DNA from: Streptomyces sp. WZ-12
Lineage (GTDB): Bacteria > Actinomycetota > Actinomycetes > Streptomycetales > Streptomycetaceae
Direction: 5' to 3'
Assembly (NCBI RefSeq): GCF_028898845.1
Contig: NZ_CP118574.1
Location: 3,720,001 to 3,784,000, forward strand
Length of the DNA: 64,000 bases
Shown here: piece by piece, positions 32,501 through 40,300 of the stretch
Position numbering within the stretch: position 1 is the stretch's first letter
Layout of the letters: each line of letters opens with the position of its first letter
Notes under the pieces: model-generated
What the model was told of the DNA's origin: nothing
The model's database searches: none
The model's input: only the letters and a program-made list of their open reading frames with translations
Made by a program: the position numbers and the translations under genes

Positions 32501-33190
32501 GATCCGACCCTGAGCCCAGGACCACGGGCAACCCTGCAACGCATCATGGGAGACACGGGTACGGGTCGCCATGGCCACTACACTCCGGAAGATCTTAAGG
32601 CCGCACTGGCACGCCCTGGCATTCATGAAACCGATGAGGGGATACTCAAGGGAATCCTCGACGCGGGATCCCCTTCGGACTCCGCTAATCAGCTGTACAG
32701 CAGGCAACGTCGTGAAATCGCGCGCCGCATGAAGCGATTCGCTAGCCCAAGAGAGCGTCTCACCGTATCTTTCGGCTCTTACCCGACCGTCGACGACTTT
32801 CTCGAACGCAGCGCCCTGATTGACCAGGCCACCAGGGCTCACCGGCTTCCCGAAGGGATAGAGGTGCACAGGTCCCTGGAGAACGTCAGGTTCATGAAGG
32901 GGTACAGCCTCCTGGATCTCGATCGCCTGGAGGGCACAATCCAGCAGGAGCCGGGATTCATGTCGACATCAGTGGGGGGAGAATCAACTTTCAACAGAAA
33001 TCCCTACCGGTTGCGGCTCAACGTACCGGCGGGCTCGCCCGCCCTATGGCTGGGTAGAACGAGTAAGTACCCGAACCAACGAGAACTTCTACTGCCCAGC
33101 AGTACGGAGTATCGGATCATCCAGGTGATTCCCCACGGGCGCAACGGTCCGTGGACCATCGTCGCCGAAGTCATGAGTCCGATTCCCTAG
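26504..33190 (+). CDS. Giant DUF4157 protein with C-terminal ADP-ribosyltransferase domain, probable CIS effector
   Basis: The 2,228 residues divide clearly. A basic start (1-35) is followed by a DUF4157 domain (about 38-116) with the zinc-peptidase motif HELLH at 109-113; DUF4157 is the domain most typical of eCIS cargo. Residues ~130-270 are helical. Residues ~280-1265 are highly charged, disordered or coiled, rich in E, K, Q and A. Residues 1266-1600 are amphipathic to hydrophobic helices (GDFFKGLLDAVTKVF, MMIAQLVIEKVVSMIIPAAGAI). Residues 1600-1860 are very lysine/arginine-rich. The C-terminus is an ADP-ribosyltransferase of the R-S-E class: R2123 in EVHRSLENV, GFMSTS (2152-2157), and Q2192-R-E2194 in NQRELLLP. 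The GTG start overlaps the preceding gene. GC content falls from about 32,050 on. Confidence 0.88.
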   Translation: MSTTQSAAQDARAARDEKRRKRRERGRSAVPEPKNIVSGAGQPLDLSVRRELEEQLGHDFGRVRLHTDRDSGQLAELMGADAFAVGRDIFFREGAYRPGTADGQRLLAHELLHTVQNPHGLGALRAGRDLGAVSLPQESAEREAEAAAQESVRAAMLGAVRDGGPAAEVEPGQATPGWLRYATVDADRRRMELVDPATLVDRLANGVLRSLRGDPEDRSGRVRLELARMAPELQESVLDRLEVRLLGSEFDRLLDLVTESEALPVGFQPSPAPEPVRDALDLVREERDAREQRAQGAARTEKQRAEDAGEEKRDAKGRAEQGDREQSRAQRDAAAEKQEAGERTAQEDVRAEENADTRHQEQQAEEKQGQERQEADQADAARADRSQDGAERTKEERKAQREREEADPQQAMRPGADKRKRLDDAKKPADGSKQEELEKKKKEQPGPVRPEKVDERADQRDSALSEHGLNEKDEEDGPPREEEQPVGLEAGAERDIGAGGDAGSPARGGPGAGEAELKPEDFLPATDLDVSSVPTAEQPDAALPSFPAPPPTRAEQVEQQRENAADDEEHEDEPEAETKAPGAELGPVEGEAPQPEHGPAAEAGDRTEKDLQPSMPVEQEVGPDPEAEERQAQEPEAEEKRDPEQAQDQDEDGARRAKQDADDKDADRDAEGGSGEEAPDAKEAQDEQAEKKEQDAQEEKREAPGQPEGAAAGKPAGVPTDGAAGSGADAAASSGTAAASAPPAGAHTDRTPGEDRHPSPAARRGAEPVRAEREAPAAKSAVPREAGPGAAPGGPVGGTEPAALPSAAAGPGGAPSVAQAAVSPAAEQADDPGKMGAPAPEGAKAQPDASLEKDGGGCAPPEPAPEKQEGGACGGGGGGTQGTEEKKEPPPDVSSQDPQSALDTVGQLAPDQAQEALPGLDGAADKKVNDEQQRLDANPPKRERPSGAPQTQSGPPQEEAAETPVTGQLERLGPEDPGEKQRAKGSEKAEGAKPTDNVRTPTLPPAKDGKMTAEDAQSVAAAADQVPTTDPELRNKTVGPAPRIKLEGESDPQRTDKQAEKLKEKQGKIQDTGRADASKSLGEDRIFPNAPKEELQGKAQGGRAPAGAGGGAAPGGAPKPGAGAVAKQERGGDIKSATGQARTEVAGKEKDQQQGEQKAKQQKQQEIDAEVSRNADQQTAERGRVADQARTERQNWRDEQDKKIDEADKGTDKEHKDGNDKISKERDGKDKEVEDRKNSDNKDIGDKADQAEKDAEKKKEEKKKDSDSLLGGLISAVGDFFKGLLDAVTKVFDEARKAINSVIDTFKDWANKAIDAVRDFAVKAINAVADALIAIGDVLLAAFPELRDKFRKAINDLRDKAIDTVNKLAEGLKKAVNDLLDALAAGLNALLNVLEAGLKAAIKIYRDAIVGALKFAEAAIQALGQFAALVADIAPDPGGWLSKAGSAAKTGIQEHLWGAIKTAVKQWFDTKVEGILGLGKAVINVLIKGCMSLKQIGKMAWDAVIAALPMMIAQLVIEKVVSMIIPAAGAILTIVQGLMAAWQSISAILAAFGKFFAFLKAVKSGPAACLFAEAVAAGVVALLELITNLLLARLGRAAKGVGTRLKGIAQKIMKGLKKTGKGARKAAGNAVNRARGAVRKATQALRKPTGPAKPRGPKVPTRPGASTEHHPTTHPHAKGPATSHDRPNSRTPNHERDHRHDEDAAKRQRDAEDPKKQPRHDEKRPDHPQHPGHKQESPKKKKETEAPKRTKLRKPKSPLGRALKKIKGKVKSALKKVRNAGKALGKKLRKSKLGKALKNSAKKARDFFRKKRDHMRIHKKHRTEQKKQKHTDQKKKEKSKQSKETRLQKIVTRIQPKLDRLLQLGIPRPALQAVLGPMRLWYRLTGLQINDSGDSFDFAATLNPSRNFGAAHWDKFSRVGEDGIRRFSENTAGTRKFSESEQNANAERYGEAELGHHMRNLPRDQRRAALEYSDYGWVYNQILRVEGNENPNDLLASWRDPTLSPGPRATLQRIMGDTGTGRHGHYTPEDLKAALARPGIHETDEGILKGILDAGSPSDSANQLYSRQRREIARRMKRFASPRERLTVSFGSYPTVDDFLERSALIDQATRAHRLPEGIEVHRSLENVRFMKGYSLLDLDRLEGTIQQEPGFMSTSVGGESTFNRNPYRLRLNVPAGSPALWLGRTSKYPNQRELLLPSSTEYRIIQVIPHGRNGPWTIVAEVMSPIP

Positions 33191-33240
33191 CCTCGCACGC
33201 CTACCACGCAACAAACCAGAACGAAGATGCGGAGTCCGCG

Positions 33241-33660
33241 ATGTCCCACTACCCGGAAGACCTACCCTCGGGGCGCCCCACCGAGTTCGGCGACCTGAGC
33301 CCGTTTACATTGGAGCGCCACGAGTATCTGGGAATCTCGCAAACCCCTGTCCACTTCTTCCCGGTGCTGCTTCGCGGACAGCTGATCGGCTACCTGTGGG
33401 CTTCCGAGTCCGAGTCGGAAGACGCCGCTGGATTCTTCCCTCGACGGGGAGCAGGCGCCACAGGTTTCGACGCCGGTGGGACATGGCGCGGCCGCCTGAA
33501 GCGAGCCAGAGAGACCGGAATGACACCCCTGACGGCGATGCGTCAATGGGTGGGTGAACCCGAGGATTCAAGAGGTGGTGGCGTACCCACAGACGCCGAG
33601 GAACGGGTTCTGGAGAATTCGCGAGCCGTCCAGGCACTTGCCAACCAAGTGACCGAATAA
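33241..33660 (+). CDS. Candidate immunity protein for the ADP-ribosyltransferase toxin
   Basis: This 139-residue protein starts at an ATG at 33241, 50 bases after the giant gene, with GGAG upstream. It contains YLGISQTPVHFFPVLLRGQL, IGYLWASESESEDAAGFF and a basic middle (WRGRLKRARETGMTPLTAM). No signal peptide or membrane helix is seen. It shares the lower GC and looser codon use of the toxin end, unlike the CIS genes on either side. I do not recognise a named family. Position directly after a polymorphic-toxin tip and matching composition make an immunity role the best guess. Confidence 0.6.
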   Translation: MSHYPEDLPSGRPTEFGDLSPFTLERHEYLGISQTPVHFFPVLLRGQLIGYLWASESESEDAAGFFPRRGAGATGFDAGGTWRGRLKRARETGMTPLTAMRQWVGEPEDSRGGGVPTDAEERVLENSRAVQALANQVTE

Positions 33661-33672
33661 TGGGAGGAATCC

Positions 33673-34344
33673 ATGACCCGCTACGCCGACATCCCCAAGC
33701 CCATTCGGTCCGGAATAGTTGTTGTCGATCCTGAGCTTGGGATTCCGCAGCGCGTCATCGTGTTGCAGTTCAATCCCGACACGTTGGAGCGGCAGGTGGC
33801 GCCGCAGGCTGCGGGTGGGGAGGGGGACAGCGGGGGCGGTGGAGGTGGGAGCGGTGGGGATCGCAACGAGGCGCTGCGGCTGAAGGGGCCGGCGGAGGAG
33901 ACGTGGAAGTTCACGGCGGAGATCGATGCCACCGATCAGCTGGATGTGGCGGCGCCGGAGGGGATTCATCCGGAGTTGGCGGTGCTGGAGATGTTGGTGC
34001 AGCCGACCACCGCGCAGCTCTTGGCGGCGTCGAAGTTGACGAAGAAGGGCACCATCGAGATCAGCCCGATCGAGATGCCGTTGACGTTGTTCACGTGGGG
34101 CAGCAAGCGGGTCATGCCGGTGCGGTTGACGGAGCTGTCGGTCAATGAGTCGGCGTTCGACGTGAATCTGAATCCGATTCGGGCCTCGCTCAGCATCGGG
34201 TTGAAGGTGTTGACGGTGAGCGACCTGCCGGCCGGGCACCCCGGGGCGGCGCTCTATCTCGCGCACCTGGCGCAGAAGGAGCAGTTGGCGCGGCGGGCGC
34301 GGGGCGGGACGTTGGCGCAGTTGGGGATGGGGAGGGGGATCTAA
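33673..34344 (+). CDS. CIS tube-initiator / baseplate protein (Pvc7-like N-terminal part)
   Basis: The 223-residue product begins TRYADIPKPIRSGIVVVD and has VIVLQFNPDTLERQV, ETWKFTAEIDATDQLD, LFTWGSKRVMPVRLTELSVN and IRASLSIGLKVLT. This is the pattern of the CIS tube-protein N-terminal domain that joins the inner tube to the hub (Pvc7/Afp7, related to T4 gp53/gp54 roles). A glycine-rich insertion (GEGDSGGGGGGSGGD) sits at about 50-65. Pvc7 also carries LysM; here the LysM part is the separate next gene. The ATG follows GGGAGGA. Confidence 0.85.
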   Translation: MTRYADIPKPIRSGIVVVDPELGIPQRVIVLQFNPDTLERQVAPQAAGGEGDSGGGGGGSGGDRNEALRLKGPAEETWKFTAEIDATDQLDVAAPEGIHPELAVLEMLVQPTTAQLLAASKLTKKGTIEISPIEMPLTLFTWGSKRVMPVRLTELSVNESAFDVNLNPIRASLSIGLKVLTVSDLPAGHPGAALYLAHLAQKEQLARRARGGTLAQLGMGRGI

Positions 34345-34348
34345 AGGC

Positions 34349-34732
34349 ATGGGCATCGAGCCGTATGAGCGGGCGTTGGACGATGCTCCCGGGGCGCATC
34401 CATATCCGCGGAGCAGTCGGTATGCGGGGATCGGGATCGGGGTGCACACGATGCCCGAGGGGAGTGAAGTGCGGTACGCGAAGCGGCGGTTGTTGCCGAA
34501 GCTGGAGCACGGCGAGGCGGAGGCCGTGACGCATGTCGTGGGTGCCGGGGAGCGGGTCGATCAGCTCGGGCAGCGGTATTTCGGGGATCCGGGGCAGTGG
34601 TGGCGGATCGCGGATGCCAATCCGGTGTTGGAGCCGCGGGAGTTGACGGAGGAGCCCGGGGTGGAGATAGCGGTGCCGCTGCCCGGTGGGTTCGCGAATG
34701 GGGCCGGCGGGGCGGGGGTGCGGCATGGCTGA
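34349..34732 (+). CDS. CIS LysM-domain baseplate protein
   Basis: The 127 residues have an N-terminal extension (YERALDDAPGAHPYPRSSRY) and a LysM-type domain: VTHVVGAGERVDQLGQRYFG, PGQWWRIADANP and EPGVEIAVPLP. LysM in CIS and phage baseplates (T4 gp53, Pvc7 C-terminus) locks the hub to the wedge or contacts peptidoglycan. The gene starts four bases after the previous stop and overlaps the next by eight bases. It looks like the detached C-terminal half of a Pvc7-like protein. Confidence 0.85.
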   Translation: MGIEPYERALDDAPGAHPYPRSSRYAGIGIGVHTMPEGSEVRYAKRRLLPKLEHGEAEAVTHVVGAGERVDQLGQRYFGDPGQWWRIADANPVLEPRELTEEPGVEIAVPLPGGFANGAGGAGVRHG

Positions 34733-35870
34733 GGGGGACGAGCCGGTCGGGCGGGGGCCGATTCACGTATCGCTGTACATGGGGCCGAAGTTGGCGCGGT
34801 TGGTGCCTCAGGAGGTGATGGAGGCGCTGTTGTCGGCGCAGATCACCAGTACGGCGGGTGAGCGGAGCGGGTTTCAACTGGCTTTTGACCTGACGAAGAA
34901 GGGCGCGATCGTCGAGCGGTTGCTGCCGGAGGGGTTTTTCGATCCGAAGACCCGGGTCATCGTCACCGTTGCCATCAGGGGGACGCCGGTGGTGTTGCTG
35001 GACGGGGTGATCGTGCGGCACGAGGTGGGCAGCAGCAACCATCCCGGGCAGAGCACGCTGACCCTCACCGGGGAGGATCTGTCGCTGTTGATGGATCTGG
35101 AGGAGCGGACGGACCGGTATCCAAATCTGGCGCCCTCGCAGCGGGTTGAGCGGATTCTGTCCAAGTACGCCGACTACGGGATCGATACGCGGATCATTCG
35201 CGAGCAGATTCCGCAGCCGCCGCGGGAACAGGTGCGGGTCGACTACCAGACGGGGACGGATCTGCAGTATGTGAACGACCTTGCGCGGGCCAACGGTTAC
35301 ACGTTCTATCTGGAGCCGGGTCCGGTGCCGGGGCGTTCAACGGCGTTCTGGGGACCGGAGCAGCGGCTCGGACAGCGGCAGCACGCCCTGAACGTCAATA
35401 TGGATGCCCATTCGACGGTTGACCAGCTCACGTTCGCGTATGACGGGACGGCCAGGGAGGAGCCGCAGGCGCGGGTGCAGGATCCCGTGACGCGGCGGGC
35501 GCCCTTGCTCGCGCCGCCCGATATCAGCCCGTTGCGGCCGCCGTTGGGGCTGCGCGGGTCGCCGGCGCTCAAGCGGAAGACGCTGAGCGGGACGGCCAAG
35601 ATGGACGAGGGGCTGGCGCGGGCCGAGGCGTTGGGGCGGGCCGCCACCAGTGCGGACGCCATCTCGGGATCCGGTTCGCTGGATGTGACGCGGCACGGAT
35701 ATGTGTTGCGGCCACGGGAGTTGGTGGGGGTGCGCGGCGCCGGGATCACCTACGACGGGGACTACTACGTGAAGAGCGTGACGCACAATCTGCGGATCGG
35801 CTCCTACCTCCAGAATTTCACGTTGTCGAGGGAGGGGCTGATCGCCCGCCGCGGCACCGTTCGGCCCTAG
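34725..35870 (+). CDS. CIS hub protein (gp27-like half of VgrG, Pvc8-like)
   Basis: This 381-residue protein belongs to the phage late-control D / gp27 hub family. It has VSLYMGPKLARLVPQEVMEAL, a beta-barrel region with LTLTGEDLSLLMDLEER, then RVERILSKYADYGIDTRII, YVNDLARANGYTFYLEPG and a C-terminal VTHNLRIGSYLQNFTLSREG. The trimeric hub adapts the six-fold tube to the three-fold spike. The spike (gp5-like) domain is absent and is encoded by the gene at 35992. The start ATG at 34725 lies inside the end of the LysM gene. Confidence 0.9.
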   Translation: MAEGDEPVGRGPIHVSLYMGPKLARLVPQEVMEALLSAQITSTAGERSGFQLAFDLTKKGAIVERLLPEGFFDPKTRVIVTVAIRGTPVVLLDGVIVRHEVGSSNHPGQSTLTLTGEDLSLLMDLEERTDRYPNLAPSQRVERILSKYADYGIDTRIIREQIPQPPREQVRVDYQTGTDLQYVNDLARANGYTFYLEPGPVPGRSTAFWGPEQRLGQRQHALNVNMDAHSTVDQLTFAYDGTAREEPQARVQDPVTRRAPLLAPPDISPLRPPLGLRGSPALKRKTLSGTAKMDEGLARAEALGRAATSADAISGSGSLDVTRHGYVLRPRELVGVRGAGITYDGDYYVKSVTHNLRIGSYLQNFTLSREGLIARRGTVRP

Positions 35871-35940
35871 CGAAGCCCCATCGGGCCCCACCGACCAAGC
35901 TCTGGCGAGCCCCCTCAGGACAGCACCACCCACGCTTAAC

Positions 35941-35976
35941 CGCCGTAGTCGCCGTAACCGCCGTAACCGCCGTCAA
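35941..35976 (+). repeat. Four tandem 9-bp repeats before the spike gene
   Basis: CGCCGTAGT, CGCCGTAAC, CGCCGTAAC, CGCCGTCAA run directly into the ribosome binding site AAGGAG (35975-35980) of the gene at 35992. This is the only sizeable gap (121 bp) inside the baseplate part of the array. Confidence 0.7.
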
Positions 35977-35991
35977 GGAGAGAAGTCGCGC

Positions 35992-36516
35992 ATGGCCGGT
36001 GCACCGAACAACCGCTTCCTCGGCAAATTCCGGGGCCGGGTGGCGGCCAATGACGACCCGATGGGAATCGGGCGGTTGAGGGTCCAGGTCCCAGATGTGT
36101 TGGGCGATGAGGTGTCCACCTGGGCGTTGCCGTGTTTTCCGTTCTCGGGTGAGCGGGCCGGCCAGGTGGTCGTGCCGTCGGTCGGGGCCGGGGTGTGGGT
36201 GGAGTTCGAGCAGGGGGATCCCAGTTTCCCGGTGTGGGTGGGGTGTTGGTACGGGCGGCGGGAGGAATTGCCGGAGGACGCGCAACGGGACCCGGCGATT
36301 TCGCATCCGGTGGTGATCCAGACGCCGGGGAAACACAAGATCGTGCTGTCGGACGTGCCCACCGAGGGGATCTTGTTGGAGGCGCCGGGCGGCGCGTATG
36401 TGCGGATCGATGCCACGGGTGTCCACATCAACAACGGGCACGGGGCGTCGATCTCGCTGGCCGGGGAGCAAGTCGACGTGAACGACGGTCGGTTGACCGT
36501 GCCGAAGAAGCACTGA
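35992..36516 (+). CDS. CIS spike protein (gp5 OB-fold / phage baseplate assembly protein V)
   Basis: The 174 residues begin with an OB-fold of the gpV/gp5 type: FLGKFRGRVAANDDPMGIGR, LRVQVPDVLGDEVSTWALPC, VVVPSVGAGVWVEFEQGD and PVWVGCWYG. A short beta-helical spike follows, with PGKHKIVLSDVPTEGILLEA and DATGVHINNGHGASISLAG. It caps the hub and carries the PAAR tip encoded next. AAGGAG precedes the ATG by 11 bases. Splitting of hub and spike into two genes is usual for several CIS lineages. Confidence 0.92.
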   Translation: MAGAPNNRFLGKFRGRVAANDDPMGIGRLRVQVPDVLGDEVSTWALPCFPFSGERAGQVVVPSVGAGVWVEFEQGDPSFPVWVGCWYGRREELPEDAQRDPAISHPVVIQTPGKHKIVLSDVPTEGILLEAPGGAYVRIDATGVHINNGHGASISLAGEQVDVNDGRLTVPKKH

Positions 36517-36539
36517 CGACAGCGGGGGAGGCAGGGCAG

Positions 36540-36917
36540 ATGGCGAGCGGAAACGTCCTCCATGGCGGCGTGGTCATGGGATGTCCGCACGGGGGGCTGG
36601 TGGTGCCGGTCCCGGCCGGCGGTGACGGCGCGGGCGCGGTGCGGATCGACGGTGCGGCGGTGGCGACCGCCGCGGCGCTGTTCACCGTCAGCGGGTGCAC
36701 GCACGTCGTGGCGGGGCGGCCGCAGCCCTGCGCCAGCGTGCGGTGGACCGCGGACGGCGGCGGGGCTCAGCAGGTGTGCGTCGACGGCGTGCCGGTGCTG
36801 CTGGACGCGTCGGCGGCGATGTGTTTCAGCGCCGGGCTGGTGCCGCAGGGCCCGCCGGTGGTGGCGTCCGTCGGCGGGGGCCGGTGGGGCGGTTCCGAGG
36901 GGGTGACGAGCCGATGA
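36540..36917 (+). CDS. CIS spike-tip protein (PAAR-like)
   Basis: The 125-residue product has a PAAR-like arrangement: NVLHGGVVMGCPHGGLVVPV, VSGCTHVVAGRPQPCASVRW, and DGVPVLLDASAAMCFSAGLV. Cys and His residues in CPHGG, GCTH and PCAS could hold the tip metal. PAAR proteins sharpen the spike and can carry effectors; this one has only a short tail (GGRWGGSEGVTSR) and no added domain. The ATG at 36540 follows GGGGGAGGCAGGG, and the stop overlaps the next start (ATGA). Confidence 0.85.
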   Translation: MASGNVLHGGVVMGCPHGGLVVPVPAGGDGAGAVRIDGAAVATAAALFTVSGCTHVVAGRPQPCASVRWTADGGGAQQVCVDGVPVLLDASAAMCFSAGLVPQGPPVVASVGGGRWGGSEGVTSR

Positions 36918-37306
36918 GGGCGGCAGCGGGGCAGGTGCGCCGCACGGACCTGGCCTTTCCGTACCGGGTGGACCGGCGGGGGCGGACCGCGCACGCCCGT
37001 CATGACGCGCATGTCCGGGATCTGATCGAGCAGTTGCTGTTCACCAGCCCCGGCGAGCGGGTGATGCGGCCGGACTTCGGGTGCGGGCTGCTGGACCTGG
37101 TCTTCACGCCGAGCAGCCCGGAGTTGGCCTCGGCCGTCGAGTTGTCCGTGCAGGCGGCGCTCCAGCGCTGGCTGGGCGAGCTGATCGAGGTGGCGTCGCT
37201 GGACGTGGTGAGCGAGGAGAACGTGGTGCGGGTGTACCTCCAGTACGTGGTGCGCGCCACCGCCAGTCGTCGCGATGAGGTCTTCGAGGGACGGGGGGTG
37301 GCGTGA
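36914..37306 (+). CDS. CIS baseplate wedge protein (gp25 / GPW family)
   Basis: The 130 residues match the gp25-like wedge protein (Pvc9). They include AFPYRVDRRGRTAHARHDAH, VRDLIEQLLFTSPGERVMRP, then DFGCGLLDLVFTPSSPELAS and a C-terminal VYLQYVVRATASRRDEVF. The conserved 'E-R-x-M-R-P-x-F-G' core is intact. Gp25 proteins link wedge and sheath and resemble the sheath's own assembly strands. It overlaps both neighbours (ATGA before, GTGA or TGATG after). Confidence 0.95.
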   Translation: MRAAAGQVRRTDLAFPYRVDRRGRTAHARHDAHVRDLIEQLLFTSPGERVMRPDFGCGLLDLVFTPSSPELASAVELSVQAALQRWLGELIEVASLDVVSEENVVRVYLQYVVRATASRRDEVFEGRGVA

Positions 37307-40300
37307 TGAGCGGCGCCGCGCGGGCGGCCGGGGTGAGCCGGCGGGAGCGGATACGCCAGGAGCGGCGCAACGGCGTCGACGAGGTGGAGGTCTCCGAGGA
37401 CGGGCGGACGCTGACCGTCACCTTCCTCGGCAAGGCGCCGCACGGGCTGCGCCCGGAGAACGTCCGGATCGACGGCGGGCGCCGGATCACCGGCATCGAG
37501 GCGTTGGAGATCACGGTCGAGCGGGAGGAGGACCCCGAGCTCGACGACCGGCTGGTGGTGACGCTGGACCGGGTGGGCGACTTCTCGCCGTACCGGCTGT
37601 CGGTGGTGGAGACCGACCCGTACGGGCGGCCGGGCGGCGCGCCGTTCCCCGGGTTCGACCAGCGGTACTTCTCCGCGGAGTTCTCGTTCCGGCCCAACTG
37701 CCCGACGCCGTTCGACTGCGCGGACGGGGACGGGGGCGCGGACGGGCACGGCGTTCCCGGCCCCGGGGGCCCACCGGACGCGCTCCGCTCCCCCGCTCCC
37801 GTCTCCTCCCCCACCCCCGTCATCGACTACACCGCCCGGGACTACGCCACCCTCCGGCAGGTCGTCCTGGACCGGCTGCGGCTGACCACCCCGGAGTGGG
37901 TGGAGCGCAACCCGGCCGACCTCGGGACGACGCTGGTCGAGCTGCTCGCGTACACCGCGGACCAGATCAGCTACCAGCAGGACGCGGTGGCGACCGAGGC
38001 GTATCTGGACACCGCGCGGAGCCGGGTGTCGGTGCGGCGGCACGTGCGGCTGATCGACTATCCGATGCACGACGGGTGCACGGCGCGGGCGTTCGTGGCG
38101 CTGGAGGCGGTGGCGCCGCTGACGCTGCCGCCGGGCTCGTTCCGCTTCGCCGCCGTCGACTACCGCACCTACGGGCCGCGGGACCGGCCGGAGCTCGGGA
38201 CGGTCCTCGACGACCGGGAGTTGGCGGTGCTGGCCGAGCGCGGCTCGCTGGAGGTCTTCGAGCCGGTGGTGCGCGACGCGCCGCTGACGCTGCTGCCGCA
38301 GCACAACACCGTCCGCCTGTGGACGTGGGGCGGGGAGGTGTGCGGGCTGCCGAAGGGCGCGACCCGCGCCACCCTCACCGACGACTGGGTCGACGAGGAC
38401 GGCGGGCGACGGCAGTTGGCGCTCGCCCCCGGGGACCTGCTGCTCTTCGAGGAGGTGAAGGGCCCGCGGACCGGTACGCCCGGCGATCAGGACCCGACGC
38501 ACCGGCAGGTGGTGCGGCTGAGGTCCGTCACCCCGGCCGTCGATCACCTGCTGGGGCGGCCCGTACTGGAGGTCACCTGGGGCCCGGAGGACGCGCTCAC
38601 GTTCCCGCTGCGGCTGTCCACCCTCGGCGGCCGCGACTGCGCGCCCGTCGAGGACGTCAGCGTGGCCCGCGGAAACGTGCTGCTGGTGGACCACGGCCGG
38701 ACCCTGGACGGGGACGGGGACGGGGACGGGGACGGATATGAGGGCGGAGGGCGGCTTCCCGAGGTCGCCCCCGAGACCGTCACCGTGCCGCCCGTCCCGG
38801 CCGTCCTGCCGTCCTGCGGCCCGCCGGCCTTCGGCTGCTGGGACGGCGGGCACGGGGGCAACGAGGTCGCGCGGCTGCTCGGCGACCTCATCGACCGGGC
38901 CGAGGACGGACGGGAGTTGACGCCCGACGACGTCCGGCGGCTGTTCACGGCGGTGGGTGAGGAGGCCGCCGAGCGGGCCGGAATCGGGCTCGCGTCGGCC
39001 GGGCTGCGGGCCGAGAAGGTGACGCCCGGGACGGCGTATGCGCAGGCCGCGGCCTTGCGGACGCTGCTGGCGCAGTCGGTGTACCCGGGAATCGCGCCGC
39101 GCTTCAGGCCGGTGTTGGGGCGGGCGCCGGTCGTCCAGGCGGTGCCGTTCCCGCAGCCGCGGCACATCGCTGCCGGGCAGGCGGAGCACCTGGCGGCGGT
39201 CCCGGAGCGGGTGCGGGCGCGGCTGGTGGAGCTGTGGCGCAGCGCCCGGGACCGGGACGGGTTGGACGAGGCGGAGGTCGCCGAGCTGGCCGTGCTGTTC
39301 GGGCTGCGGCTGCTGGCGGAGCTGGAGCTGGTCCGGCATCCGGTGCGGGCGCTGCGAGAGTTGCTGCACCGCAGCCCGCACCTGTTGGACGGCAAGCTGC
39401 GCCGGCTCGCGGTGCTGACCGCGCGGGCGCGGGCCGGGACGGTGCTGGACGCGCGCACCGCGTGGGAGATCGCGCACACCTGGGGCGCCGGGTACGCCGA
39501 CGGGCTGGATCCCGAGGAGCCGGTGCTGCACGGCCCGGCCGCCGCGGTCCACCAGGACCCGCGCGAGGCCCTGCCGGCGATCCGCCTTCGGGAGATCTCC
39601 CCGGGAGGCGAGGAGCGCGGGCCCCAGTGGCTCCCGCGCCGCGATCTGCTGCGCAGCGGGCCCCGCGACCGGCACCTCGTGGGGGAGTTGGGCGACGACG
39701 GGCGGCTGGCGCTGCGGTTCGGCGACGGGCGGTACGGGGCCCGGCCGACGCCCGGCGCCCGGCTCGCCGTTCACTACCGGATCGGCGGCGGCCCGGCCGG
39801 CAACGTCGGCGCGGGGGCGATCGGCCATCTGGTGCTGCGGCGCGACCCGGAGGAGTCCGATGCCGCGGAGCCCCTGCCGGTCGTCGGGGTCCGCAACCCG
39901 CTGCCCGCGGTGGGCGGCACCGGCCCCGAACCGCTGGAGCAGGTGCGGCAGTTGGCACCGCTGGACCTGAAGCGGACCCGGCTGCGGGCGGTGACCGCGG
40001 AGGACTACGCGGCACTGGCGGCCGACCTGCCGGGCGTCCAACGGGCGGCGGCCCAGATCCGTTGGACCGGCGCCCTCCAGGAGGCGCGGGTGGCGATCGA
40101 CGCCTACGGGACCCAGGAGCCGACCCCGGCGCTCCTGGACGGGATCGGGTACGCGCTGGAGGGCTACCGCAGGATCGGGCACGACCTGGTGGTGCAGCCG
40201 GCGCGGTGGGCGCCGCTGGACGTCGCCCTGACGGTGTGCGCCGAGCCGGGGCACCAACACGGGCAGATCCTGGCCGAGTTGTACCGGGTGCTGGGTGGCC

